Shown: piece by piece, positions 14,940 to 23,207 of the stretch
How positions within the stretch are numbered: the first letter of the stretch is position 1
Layout of the letters: every line of letters begins with the position of its first letter
Source of the DNA: Streptomyces radicis
Lineage (GTDB): Bacteria > Actinomycetota > Actinomycetes > Streptomycetales > Streptomycetaceae
Length of the DNA: 64,000 nt
Assembly (NCBI RefSeq): GCF_003626575.1
Contig: NZ_RBDY01000009.1
Span: 1-64,000, forward strand
Direction: 5' to 3'
The notes under the pieces: model-generated
The model's input: only the letters and a program-made list of their open reading frames with translations
Databases searched by the model: none
Told to the model about the DNA's origin: nothing
Made by a program: the position numbers and the translations under genes

Positions 14940-15692
14940 GTGCCGTTCGGTGAGCAGCCCGCGTATCTCCGAGTCGCAGAAGACCTTCGACAGCAAATCG
15001 CCGACGGCACCCTGCCGCCGCACACCCGGCTGCCCTCGCAGGCCAGCATCCGCGCCACCTACGGCGTCTCGGACACCGTCGCCCTCGAGGCGCGCAAGGT
15101 GCTGATGGCCGAGGGCCTGGTGGAGGGCAGGTCGGGCTCGGGCACCTATGTGCGCGAGCGCCCGGTGCAGCGCATCATCTCCCGCAGCGGCTACCGGACG
15201 TTGGGCGAGTGCACCCCGTTCCGCCAGGAGCAGACGGACGAGCGCGTGCGGGGCACCTGGGAGGGGCGCAGCGAGCGGCAGGACGCGCCCGCCGTGGTGG
15301 CCGAGCGCCTCGCGATCGAGCCCGACGACCCGGTCATGTGCACGCGGTACGTGTTCAGGATCGGCGGCGAGCCGGTGATGGTGTCCACGTCGTGGGAGCC
15401 GCTGCGCATCACGGGCCGGACGCCCGTGATGCTGCCCGAGCAGGGCCCGTTGGCCGGTCGGGGCGTGGTCGAGCGCATGGCGGCCATCGACATCCAGGTC
15501 GACAACGTCGCGGAGGAGGTCGCGGCCCGCCCCGCGCTCGCCGCCGAGGCCCGCGTGCTCGGCGGGCTGCCGGGACACTCGGTCCTGGTCGTCACGCGGA
15601 CGTACCGCGCGGGCAGCATGCCCGTCGAGACGGCCGACATCGTCGTCCCCGCCGACCGGTTCAGGATCGCCTACCACCTGCCCGTGCGCTGA
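14940..15692 (+). CDS. GntR/HutC-family transcriptional regulator
   Basis: A 250-residue regulator. The winged helix-turn-helix at about residues 8-72 reads P-A-Y-L-R-V-A-E-D-L-R-Q-Q-I, L-P-S-Q-A-S-I-R, Y-G-V-S-D-T-V, V-L-M-A-E-G-L-V and the wing G-R-S-G-S-G-T-Y-V. The C-terminal UTRA ligand domain contains A-E-R-L-A-I-E-P-D-D-P-V and V-L-V-V-T-R-T-Y. GGGAGG lies five bases before the GTG at 14940. The HutC subfamily binds small metabolites; the ligand is unknown. Confidence 0.9.
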   Translation: MPFGEQPAYLRVAEDLRQQIADGTLPPHTRLPSQASIRATYGVSDTVALEARKVLMAEGLVEGRSGSGTYVRERPVQRIISRSGYRTLGECTPFRQEQTDERVRGTWEGRSERQDAPAVVAERLAIEPDDPVMCTRYVFRIGGEPVMVSTSWEPLRITGRTPVMLPEQGPLAGRGVVERMAAIDIQVDNVAEEVAARPALAAEARVLGGLPGHSVLVVTRTYRAGSMPVETADIVVPADRFRIAYHLPVR

Positions 15693-15832
15693 GCCCGCCC
15701 CCCGCCCGCGGGGTGGTGCCAGCTACACCCGCGCCCGGTGGCTGCGCCCATCGCCGAGGCCGAGGGCGCCGCCTACCTTCGAGGGGAGAGGACGGCGCGC
15801 CGGGCGCCGCCGGGAGAGGCGAGGTGAGAGCG

Positions 15833-16621
15833 ATGTTCCGGTCGCGAGGTGAGGGGCGGGGATCCCACTCGGCGGAGGCGCTGCGTCTGGTGTCGGTCAC
15901 CAAGGTGTACGGCTCCGACGCCACGGGCACCGAGGTCACCGCGCTCGACGGCGTCTCGCTCTCGCTGCCCACGGGCGGCTTCACGGCCGTGATGGGCCCA
16001 TCGGGCTCGGGCAAGAGCACGCTGCTGACGTGCGCGGCCGGGCTCGACCGGCCCACCGGCGGCCTGGTGGTCGTGGACGGCTGCGAGCTGACCGGCGACG
16101 AGACGGCGGCGACGCGGCTGCGCAGGGAGCGGATCGGCTTCGTCTTCCAGAGCTGCGACCTGCTGCCCACCCTGACCGTGCTGGAGAACGTCGCGCTGCC
16201 CGCCCGCCTCGCCGGTCGCCGGGTGGACGCGTCCCGCGCCGTGGACATCCTGCGCCGGGTCGGCCTCGGCGCGCGCCTCGACCACCTGCCGTCCGAGCTC
16301 TCCGGCGGGCAGCGGCAGCGGGCCGCGGTGGCCAGGGCGCTGGTCACCGAGCCCGCCCTGATCCTCGCCGACGAGCCGACCGGCGCGCTCGACACGCGGT
16401 CCGCGCGCGACGTGCTCGGCCTGCTGCGCCGCGCGGTCGACGAGTACGGCAGGACGGTCGTGATGGTGACCCACGACCCGGTGGCGGCGTCGTTCGCCGA
16501 CGAGGTGCTGTTCCTGGCCGACGGCCGCCTCGTCGACAGGCTGCCCGAGCCCACCCCTGGGGCGGTCGCCGAGCGCCTGGCCCGCCTGCCCGAGCGGTCC
16601 CGCGAGCCCGTCGCGGCCTGA
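15833..16621 (+). CDS. ABC transporter ATP-binding protein (MacB/LolD type) without adjacent permease
   Basis: A 262-residue ATPase: Walker A G-P-S-G-S-G-K-S-T, Q-loop F-V-F-Q-S-C-D-L-L-P, signature L-S-G-G-Q-R-Q-R, Walker B L-I-L-A-D-E-P-T-G-A-L-D, switch His in M-V-T-H-D. This matches ATPases that pair with FtsX-type permeases for lipid, lipoprotein or drug export. Those permease genes usually follow directly; here the next gene is on the other strand and unrelated. The partner must be encoded elsewhere or has been lost. Confidence 0.9.
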   Translation: MFRSRGEGRGSHSAEALRLVSVTKVYGSDATGTEVTALDGVSLSLPTGGFTAVMGPSGSGKSTLLTCAAGLDRPTGGLVVVDGCELTGDETAATRLRRERIGFVFQSCDLLPTLTVLENVALPARLAGRRVDASRAVDILRRVGLGARLDHLPSELSGGQRQRAAVARALVTEPALILADEPTGALDTRSARDVLGLLRRAVDEYGRTVVMVTHDPVAASFADEVLFLADGRLVDRLPEPTPGAVAERLARLPERSREPVAA

Positions 16622-16641
16622 GCGCGTCGCGGCCTGAGCGC
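16610..16641. repeat. 16-bp tandem duplication across the ABC ATPase stop codon
   Basis: GTCGCGGCCTGAGCGC occurs twice in direct succession. The first copy ends the reading frame (V-A-A-stop); the second is untranslated. It is the same kind of event as the duplication at 13241-13268. Confidence 0.8.
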
Positions 16642-16677
16642 GCCCGGTCGGCGCCGGGGACGGCGCGGGGGAGCCGC

Positions 16678-19137
16678 TCAGTCGGGGAGCGTCAGCTCGA
16701 ACCACACGGTCTTGCCCGCGGGTTCGCGGCGCGTGCCCCAGCGGCGCGACTCGTTCGCGACCAGCAGCAGGCCCCTGCCGCCCTCGTCCTCCGGCAGGGC
16801 GTCGCGCTCGAGCGGCGGGTCGGGCACCGGGTCGGTCACCTCGACCAGCAGCGTCGCGCCCAGCACCATCCGCATCTGGATCGGGCCGCCCGCGTGCCGG
16901 ACCGCGTTGGTCACCAGCTCGCTGACCAGCAGCGCCGCCCGTTCGCCCAGCGGGGCGAGGCCCCACTCGACCAGCGTCCTGCGCACCGCGGCCCGCGCGC
17001 GGCGCACCGCGGTGCGCTCGGCGGGGAAGGTCCAGGACGTCACCCGGTCCTCGGGCAGCCGCCCCAGGCGCGCGGCGAGCAGCGCGATGTCGTCCGACTC
17101 CCGCTCGGCGGCCGAGGGGTGCAGCGCGAGCACGATCCGGTCGCACACGTCCTCGAGCGACCCGTCGTCCTCCAACGCCTCGGTCAGCGCCTCGCAGAGG
17201 CGGCCGATGCCCACCGAGATGTCGTCGTCGCGCGTCTCGATCAGCCCGTCCGTGTAGAGCACGAGGACCGCGCCCTCGGCCGCCTCGATCCGCTGCTCCT
17301 CGAACGGCACCCCGCCCACGCCGAGCGGCGCGCCCGTGGGCAGCTCGAGCGGGGTGGCCCGCCACCGGCCCGTTTCCTGGTCCCTGACCGCGAGTACCGG
17401 CGGCAGATGGCCCGCCTTGGCGAGGGTGCAGATGTGGGTGGCCGGGTCGTAGACGGCGTAGACGCACGTGGCCATCACGGGGGTGTCGGGCGGCTGGGCG
17501 ATGTCGCGGCCCAGGTCGTTGAGCCTGCGCAGCAGGTCGGCAGGGGCCAGGTCGAGCCCGGCCAGGGTCCGTACCGCCGTGCGCAGCTGCCCCATCGTGG
17601 CCGCGGCGCGCAGCCCGTGCCCGGTCGCGTCGCCGATGACGAACGCCACCCGCTCGTCGCCCAGCGGGATCACGTCGAACCAGTCGCCGCCGATCTCCGC
17701 CCCGCTGCGGCTCGGCACATAGCGGTGACTGACCCGCACGCCGGGCAGCGCGGGCAGCGACTGGGGGAGCAGGCTGCGTTGGAGCATCAGCGCGGCCTCG
17801 CGCTCGCGCCCGTAGAGGCGGGCGTTGTCCAGCGAGATGCCCGCGCGGGCGGCCAGCTCCGTCGCCAGGGCCAGATCCTCGTGGTCGAACGGCGGCCGGT
17901 CGCCCGAGCGGCTGACGACCAGCGCGGCGAGCACCCGGCCCCTGGCGCTCAACGGCACGCAGAGCAGGGAGTGTTCGCCCAGCTCCCGGGAGGCCGCCAG
18001 GCGCGGGTCGCCCTCGGCCGCGGCGGCGCGCAGCTCGTCGGGCGACTGGGCGAGGAACGGCGTCCCGCTGGTGACGACCGTGCCGAACAGCGAGTCGCGC
18101 GGGTGCACGACCTCCTGCTCCTCCCGCGCGAGCGTGTCCACGGCGGGCCCCGGCTCGACGGTGGCGACGCCGAGCTGGATCAGCGCGACGTCGGACAGCT
18201 CATCGGGGGGCGCGGGCTCCTCGCCCCTGGCCACCGACATCAACAGCCCGACGCCCGCGTGGTCGCCGAACCTGGGCACCAGGGCGTGGGTGAGCGCCGA
18301 GCAGATGGGGCGGACCTCCAGGAGGTTGCCGAGCGCGCTGCCCACGTCGTTGAGCAGGGCGAGCCGCTGCCTGGCGCGTTCGATCTTGTCCAGCGCCTCG
18401 CGCCGCTCGGTGATGTCCATGACCGTGCAGCTCACGCCGAGGACGCGGCCCGTCTGGTCGGTGAGGCGGCCGAACGACACGGACTGGGCGCCGCGCCCGT
18501 CGGGCGACGCGGTGACCAGGTCGATCACCGAGCGCCCCGAGTCGAGCACGTCGCGCTGGAGCCGGTGGATCTCCTCGGCCATGGGCCCGGGGAGCACGTC
18601 GAGGACCGTGTGGCCGAGCAGCTCGTCCACGGGCGCGCCGTGCAGCAGGGAGAGCGCGTCGTTGCCACGGCTGTAGCGCAGCTCGGCGTCGAACACGGCG
18701 ATGCCGAGCGGCGAGGCGTTGAAGAGGCTGTTGAGCGTCGCCAGGTCCTTCACGACGAGCTTGAGCTTGTCCTCCTCGACCATGTGGATCAGGGCGAGCG
18801 GCTCGCCCGGGATGTGGTCGAGGAGCGCGCCCCTGGCGTCGAACGTGATCGGGTGGCCGTCGCCGTGGCGCAGCGTGACGGCGGCGTGCCAGGCGATCTC
18901 CCCCTCAGGGGGGCGCAGGGCGGCCGCGTCGTCGGTGAAGTCGTCGATCGGTCGGCCCACGGCGTCCGACCGGCCGATGCCCAGCGTCCCCTCCGCCGTG
19001 GGCCCCCAGAAGACGACCCGCCCCGCGCTGTCGAGCACCACCGTCACGACCTGCGGCAGGCCGAGAGGTGGCTGGCGGGCCGACGGGCCCGTGGAGGCGT
19101 CCTCCGGGCCGCGGGCTTCGGATGGATCTGTCCGCAC
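16678..19137 (-). CDS. SpoIIE-type PP2C phosphatase with PAS, GAF and HATPase domains
   Basis: An 819-residue soluble signalling protein. In order: a PAS-like domain (about 25-125), a second PAS (about 130-250, ending V-M-D-I-T-E-R-R-E-A-L), a GAF (about 265-440), a SpoIIE PP2C domain (about 465-680: G-G-D-W-F-D-V, G-D-A-T-G-H-G, L-Y-T-D-G-L-I-E-T, S-D-D-I-A-L-L), and an RsbW-like ATPase (about 690-819: E-L-V-T-N-A-V-R-H-A, G-G-R-G-L-L-L-V). Such proteins dephosphorylate anti-anti-sigma factors, and the fused kinase-like domain can oppose that. One polypeptide may therefore hold both arms of a partner switch, tuned by the PAS/GAF ligands. No STAS-domain partner is encoded in the window. Confidence 0.93.
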   Translation of the reverse strand: MRTDPSEARGPEDASTGPSARQPPLGLPQVVTVVLDSAGRVVFWGPTAEGTLGIGRSDAVGRPIDDFTDDAAALRPPEGEIAWHAAVTLRHGDGHPITFDARGALLDHIPGEPLALIHMVEEDKLKLVVKDLATLNSLFNASPLGIAVFDAELRYSRGNDALSLLHGAPVDELLGHTVLDVLPGPMAEEIHRLQRDVLDSGRSVIDLVTASPDGRGAQSVSFGRLTDQTGRVLGVSCTVMDITERREALDKIERARQRLALLNDVGSALGNLLEVRPICSALTHALVPRFGDHAGVGLLMSVARGEEPAPPDELSDVALIQLGVATVEPGPAVDTLAREEQEVVHPRDSLFGTVVTSGTPFLAQSPDELRAAAAEGDPRLAASRELGEHSLLCVPLSARGRVLAALVVSRSGDRPPFDHEDLALATELAARAGISLDNARLYGREREAALMLQRSLLPQSLPALPGVRVSHRYVPSRSGAEIGGDWFDVIPLGDERVAFVIGDATGHGLRAAATMGQLRTAVRTLAGLDLAPADLLRRLNDLGRDIAQPPDTPVMATCVYAVYDPATHICTLAKAGHLPPVLAVRDQETGRWRATPLELPTGAPLGVGGVPFEEQRIEAAEGAVLVLYTDGLIETRDDDISVGIGRLCEALTEALEDDGSLEDVCDRIVLALHPSAAERESDDIALLAARLGRLPEDRVTSWTFPAERTAVRRARAAVRRTLVEWGLAPLGERAALLVSELVTNAVRHAGGPIQMRMVLGATLLVEVTDPVPDPPLERDALPEDEGGRGLLLVANESRRWGTRREPAGKTVWFELTLPD

Positions 19138-19196
19138 GTGTCGAGCCTCGGTCGGGTGGCTTCACCGGAAAATCCGGCAAAGAGGGGGAAATACCC

Positions 19197-19418
19197 CTAA
19201 ACCCGATTGTGCCTGGCTCCGGCCGTCGATGCCCTTCTGAGCTCGACGCGCTCGACGAGATAGCGTGCCGCTCCCTCGGCGGATTCCGGGGAACCCCCCA
19301 GGCGCAGGCGCTGGATGAGCCGCTGCGCCTCGGCTCGCGTGGCGCAGTGCCCTATGCGGTACCGGCTGCCGTTCTCCTCCTCGCGAACGACCTGCCAGGG
19401 CTGAAGGCCACCGTTCAT
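19197..19418 (-). CDS. Small SPOR-like protein
   Basis: A 73-residue protein starting M-N-G-G-L-Q-P-W-Q-V-V. It has the SPOR-like pattern R-E-E-E-N-G-S-R-Y-R-I-G followed by A-T-R-A-E-A-Q-R-L-I-Q-R-L. Very similar short proteins are widespread in Streptomyces and annotated as SPOR-domain proteins. It has no signal peptide, so binding to periplasmic glycan, the usual SPOR role, is not obvious. A G-rich ribosome site precedes the ATG at 19416-19418. Confidence 0.7.
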   Translation of the reverse strand: MNGGLQPWQVVREEENGSRYRIGHCATRAEAQRLIQRLRLGGSPESAEGAARYLVERVELRRASTAGARHNRV

Positions 19419-19488
19419 GTCGCACCCCCCTCTGCCCCCGTCTGCATATGCCAGACCATACGCCAGCGCCTCACCCACCGAACAGGGC

Positions 19489-20811
19489 TCAGGTGGCGGC
19501 GCCGGCGTCGCGCGCGGCCAGCACGCGCGCCCTCCTGGCCAGCGCGTCGGCCCGCCACGCGTGGGGGAGCGCCGCGTCGGTGTCGTGGGGCGCCACGCCG
19601 AGGGCGCGGTCGAGCTGGTGCCCGGCCTCGGCCAGCCGGGTGCGCGCGGGGCTGCCGACCTCGCCGCGGTGGGTCGCGACGTAGTCGCGCGCGGCGGCCA
19701 GCTCGCCACCCGCGGTGAGCAGGGCGTTGTCGAGCAGCGTGCGCGCCCTGCGGTCGCCGCGCATCGGCGGCTGGTCGGGGGCGAGCGCGCCCGCGAGCGG
19801 CGTGCCCGCCCTGGCCAGCGTGCGCAGCCCGCCGAACGGGTCCCTGCGCCCCTGACCGGCGCGCACGGCATCGAGCGCGCGCCTGGCGCGTTCGACGGGG
19901 GTGCGCAACGTCGGCAGCGCGGGCGCGTCGGCGACATCGGCCTCGGTGGCGCGCAGCGCCTCGGCGAGCGCCTTGTCGGCCCGCGCCAGCTCGGTGGCTC
20001 GCCTGGCCACGCCGTCGGCCAGGGCCTCGGCCCTGCCCATGGCCACCTCGGCGGCGCGCAGCGCCTCGGCCGCGCGCTCCTCGTCGCGCCCCGCCTCGGC
20101 CAGCAGGCGCCTGGCCTCGGTCAGGCGCTCGCGCCCGGTGACGGGGTTGCCGCGCACCGGGGCGACCGCCTCGGGCGCGTAGCGCTCGGCCAGCGTGCGC
20201 AGCGCGGTGTCCGCCGCATCGAGGCGCGCGGCCAGCTCCTCCGCGCGCTCCCGCGCGCGCGCCAGCGCGCCAGGCGTCACCCCGGGCGGCGCCTCGGCGC
20301 CCGCCGCCGGGCCGGGCTCGGCCTCGAGGCGCGCGAGGGCGCGCGAGCAGCGGTCGATGATCTCCCGCAGCAGGCGGCGGCGTTCGGGGTCGTTCCGCTC
20401 GATCGACGGATCGTCGAGCCGGTGCCGCAGCCTGAGCGTCGCGTCGGCCTCGGCGCGCGCCTCCACGGTGGCGCGCTGCCCGTCCGCGGCGCCCGCGAAG
20501 ACCACCTCGTCGAGCCTGCGCAGCACCGCGTCGTCGAGCCGGATCAGCAGCCCTCTGGCCCTGGTGTCCAGCTCGTCGGGGGGCGTGTCATCGCCCCGCC
20601 GGGCGCGCGGACTCGCGCGCCCGCCCCAGCCGCGCACCGCCGTGCGCCCGCGGTCGCGCTCGCCGCGGGTCGGCAGCGGCAGCAGCATGCGGACCAGGAG
20701 GTAGAGGGCCACCAGGGCGGCCGCGCCGAGAAGTGTCAAGGGCAGCAGCAGTGCCACCCAGCCGTCCGTGCCGGCCGCGGCGACCGGCCCGGCGTCGTGT
20801 GCGTCCCGCAT
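19489..20811 (-). CDS. Membrane-anchored coiled-coil protein resembling the C-terminal half of TPM-domain proteins
   Basis: A 440-residue protein. One transmembrane helix (about residues 19-43: V-A-L-L-L-P-L-T-L-L-G-A-A-A-L) is followed by a long Ala/Arg/Glu-rich helical region with I-R-L-D-D-A-V-L-R, L-R-L-R-H-R-L-D-D and A-P-V-R-G-N-P. That is the pattern seen after the transmembrane segment in actinobacterial TPM (YgcG-like) proteins. The TPM domain that normally precedes it is absent, as is its signal peptide; only about 18 residues precede the helix. It may act as a scaffold or be a paralogue that lost the domain. Function unknown. Confidence 0.65.
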   Translation of the reverse strand: MRDAHDAGPVAAAGTDGWVALLLPLTLLGAAALVALYLLVRMLLPLPTRGERDRGRTAVRGWGGRASPRARRGDDTPPDELDTRARGLLIRLDDAVLRRLDEVVFAGAADGQRATVEARAEADATLRLRHRLDDPSIERNDPERRRLLREIIDRCSRALARLEAEPGPAAGAEAPPGVTPGALARARERAEELAARLDAADTALRTLAERYAPEAVAPVRGNPVTGRERLTEARRLLAEAGRDEERAAEALRAAEVAMGRAEALADGVARRATELARADKALAEALRATEADVADAPALPTLRTPVERARRALDAVRAGQGRRDPFGGLRTLARAGTPLAGALAPDQPPMRGDRRARTLLDNALLTAGGELAAARDYVATHRGEVGSPARTRLAEAGHQLDRALGVAPHDTDAALPHAWRADALARRARVLAARDAGAAT

Positions 20812-20830
20812 CGCTCAACCCTTCGCCGGG

Positions 20831-20893
20831 GACAGAGCTCTGTCTCCGACGGTAGGCGACGCACAAAGCCCCCGCGACTTTTGTCTCCGACGG
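20831..20893. promoter_or_regulatory. Palindrome and 12-bp direct repeat upstream of the coiled-coil protein gene
   Basis: GACAGAGCTCTGTC (20831-20844) is a perfect 14-bp palindrome 20 bp before the minus-strand start. TGTCTCCGACGG occurs at 20841-20852, overlapping it, and again at 20882-20893. The arrangement suggests an operator for the gene starting at 20811. The rest of the gap to 21100 contains no gene. Confidence 0.45.
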
Positions 20894-20999
20894 CTCACCA
20901 CGCCCCTCCCGCACCCGCCGTCCCAGCCAGCACCTCCACCCCCCGATCCGCGCCTCCCCGGACTTCGTCCGGTCCGTACCTCACGTCGGACATTGCCCT

Positions 21000-21027
21000 G
21001 GGGAGACACCCCACGGGCCGGTCCGCG
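21000..21027. repeat. 28-bp dispersed repeat, copy 1
   Basis: A 28-bp sequence beginning GGGGAGACACCCCACGGG is identical to the one at 23643-23670. Both copies are intergenic and flank the FMN reductase/ECF41 pair in the same orientation. Confidence 0.85.
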
Positions 21028-21100
21028 TTCCGTTCCCGCGCTCGCGCTGGGGACGAACATGGGCATCAGGCGGGTCGCGGCGGCGCGGGGCCCGTCGGCG

Positions 21101-22090
21101 TCACGGTTCGAGGTCGACGACCCCCTTGCCGCCCAGGATGTCCAGCGGCACGGAGACCTGGTCGTGCGTGATCAGCCATTCGCCGTCGATCTCCCGGAAG
21201 CAGAAGGTGACCCGGACCCACATGCCGCCCGCCGCCGTCCCGTCGGGCAGCGTGCCGCTGAGGCGACCGAAGCCGTGTGCGAACGCCACGTCTTCGCCCA
21301 CCGTGGACATCAGGTCGCGCACCTCGTACGTCACCTCCTGGAAGAATGTGAACACGTTCGCCCAGTTCTTGAGTTTCGCGTCGATCCCCACATGGTGGAG
21401 CGGCGGATCGATGTCGAAGGACACGACGTCCGTCGAGTAGCGCCGCCTCAGACCCTCGAGATCCTTGGCCTGGACAGCGTCGATGATCCCGTCGATGTGG
21501 CGGCGGATCGCGGCTTCGCCCGTCTCGCGCTGTGTGGGGGTGGCTGCCCGTCCTTCCGTACTCTGGGCGACGACGTGGTCCAGCAGTGTGTCGAGGGCGC
21601 TGACATGGCGGGCGCCCGGCTTGAGCGTCGCCTGGTTCTCGAAGTCGGTGTGCAGGGACAGCGAGACCTGCGGGGTCACCGCACCCATCTGGAGGAGCTC
21701 ACACAGTGCCCGCAGCTGCCGGGCCGCATGGGCGCCGCCGCGGGCGCCGTAGGAGACGAACCCAACGGCCTTGTGGGTCCACTCCGCGGACAGGTAGTCG
21801 ATCGCGTTCTTGAGCACGCCGGGTATGGAGGCGTTGTACTCGGGGGTGACCATGACGAATCCGTCGAAGCGGGCCACGGTGTCAGCCCATGCCCGGGTGT
21901 GCCCGTGCTGGTACCGCCCAGTGAGCGCGGGCAGCGGCTCGTCCAGATGCGGCAGCGGGTGGTCGAGCAGGTCGATCACCTCGAATTCGGCGTCGCCGCG
22001 GCGGGCCGCCCGTTCGTGGACCCACTGGGCGACCTGTTCGCCCTTGCGGCCGGGGCGGGTGCTGCCCATGAGTATTCCGATCCTGGTCAT
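21101..22090 (-). CDS. NAD(P)H-dependent FMN reductase fused to a SnoaL-like domain
   Basis: A 329-residue two-domain protein. Residues 1-180 are a flavodoxin-like FMN reductase: G-S-T-R-P-G-R-K-G-E-Q-V-A for the FMN phosphate, then V-T-P-E-Y-N-A-S-I-P-G-V-L-K-N-A-I-D. Residues about 190-329 are a SnoaL/NTF2-like cone (I-R-R-H-I-D-G-I-I-D-A-V-Q-A-K-D, H-G-F-G-R-L-S-G, V-T-F-C-F-R-E). The reductase probably transfers electrons from NAD(P)H via FMN to a small molecule bound or processed by the SnoaL cup. It is divergent from the ECF41 gene, and ECF41 factors usually control just such an adjacent redox gene. Confidence 0.9.
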   Translation of the reverse strand: MTRIGILMGSTRPGRKGEQVAQWVHERAARRGDAEFEVIDLLDHPLPHLDEPLPALTGRYQHGHTRAWADTVARFDGFVMVTPEYNASIPGVLKNAIDYLSAEWTHKAVGFVSYGARGGAHAARQLRALCELLQMGAVTPQVSLSLHTDFENQATLKPGARHVSALDTLLDHVVAQSTEGRAATPTQRETGEAAIRRHIDGIIDAVQAKDLEGLRRRYSTDVVSFDIDPPLHHVGIDAKLKNWANVFTFFQEVTYEVRDLMSTVGEDVAFAHGFGRLSGTLPDGTAAGGMWVRVTFCFREIDGEWLITHDQVSVPLDILGGKGVVDLEP

Positions 22091-22168
22091 CGCTGTCTCC
22101 TGAGGTCTACCACCCGGGTTCTCCGGGCCGGTGGCGTCTCTGAGAGGTACGACGACACGACCCCGTGA

Positions 22169-22216
22169 AACGTCAGGGAGAGTCGAGGACCTGACAATCG
22201 GACGCGCTGTCTCGTC
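22169..22216. promoter_or_regulatory. Candidate bidirectional ECF41-type promoters
   Basis: Rightward: TGACAAT (22192-22198), 14 bp, CGTC (22213-22216), 44 bp before the sigma gene. Leftward: TGTCAGG (complement of 22190-22196), 17 bp, CGTT (complement of 22169-22172), before the FMN reductase gene. ECF41 factors are reported to use TGTCACA and CGTC elements, so both are near-consensus and share the -35 region. Assignment is by eye. Confidence 0.45.
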
Positions 22217-22259
22217 GGACCGGCGAGGGACGATCCGAGATCAGGGAGCCACCGGAACC

Positions 22260-23207
22260 ATGACCGATCACGCGAAGCCACGGCACGACGAGTCCGACGC
22301 GGACTTGGACGCGATCATCAGCGAGCGGCGGCGGCTGATCGGTCTCGCCTACCGGCTCCTCGGCTCCCTGGCCGAGGCCGAGGACGCGGTCCAGGAGACC
22401 TACACCCGCTGGTACGCCATGCCCCGACAGCAGCAGGAGGCCATCGAGTCCCCCGGCGCCTGGCTGACGACAGTCGCCACCCGCGTATGCCTGGACCTCC
22501 TCGGATCGGCGCGGGTCCGGCGCGAGCGTTACGTGGGTGAATGGATCCCGGAGCCGCTGCCCGAGCGGACCGACTGGATCAGCGGGCGCCCAGGCACCGC
22601 TGCGACCGACCCTGCGGACCCGGCCGACCGGGTCACACTCGACGAGTCGGTAAGCATGGCGTTTCTCGTGGCCCTCGAATCCATGACCCCGGCTCAGCGC
22701 GTCGCGCTCATCCTGCACGATGTCTTCGGCTACCCGTTCGCCGAGATCGCCGGAATCACCGGCCGTACCCCGGCGGCATGCCGCGAACTGGCCTCCTCCG
22801 CCCGGCGCCGCGTCCGCGCCTCCCTGCCGCCTGCGGCCCCGGCGGCCCACCAGGCGGGCCTCGTCAGGGACTTCAAGCAGGCGTGGGACGCGCAGGACAT
22901 CAACGCCCTCGTCAGACTGCTCGCCCCCGGCGCGACATTCACGGCGGACGGCGGCGGCGTGGTCGCCGCCGCGCTCCACCCGATCGAGGGCGGCGAAGGA
23001 ATCGCGCGCTACCTCACCGACCTCGCCGTCAAGGCAGTCGGCGGCGTGACGGTCCTGGAGCGCACGGTCAACGGCCGGGCTGGCCTGGTGATCGAGCACG
23101 AAGGCGTCACCGTGGCGGTGTACGCGTTCGACGTCGCGGACGACCGGATCAGGCACATCTGGGCAGTGCGCAACCCCGACAAACTCCGCCCGTGGACGGC
23201 GGGCTGA
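22260..23207 (+). CDS. ECF41-family RNA polymerase sigma factor (SigJ-like) with SnoaL C-terminal domain
   Basis: A 315-residue sigma factor. Region 2: R-L-I-G-L-A-Y-R-L-L-G-S and A-E-D-A-V-Q-E-T-Y-T-R-W. Region 4: F-G-Y-P-F-A-E-I-A-G-I-T-G-R-T. The SnoaL-like extension (about 205-315) and linker carry the three ECF41 hallmarks: W-I-P-E-P after region 2, D-G-G-G in the extension, and N-P-D-K-L near the end. In this family the extension, not an anti-sigma factor, modulates activity. The ATG at 22260 was chosen because it begins just before region 2. The likely regulon is itself and the divergent reductase. Confidence 0.93.
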   Translation: MTDHAKPRHDESDADLDAIISERRRLIGLAYRLLGSLAEAEDAVQETYTRWYAMPRQQQEAIESPGAWLTTVATRVCLDLLGSARVRRERYVGEWIPEPLPERTDWISGRPGTAATDPADPADRVTLDESVSMAFLVALESMTPAQRVALILHDVFGYPFAEIAGITGRTPAACRELASSARRRVRASLPPAAPAAHQAGLVRDFKQAWDAQDINALVRLLAPGATFTADGGGVVAAALHPIEGGEGIARYLTDLAVKAVGGVTVLERTVNGRAGLVIEHEGVTVAVYAFDVADDRIRHIWAVRNPDKLRPWTAG

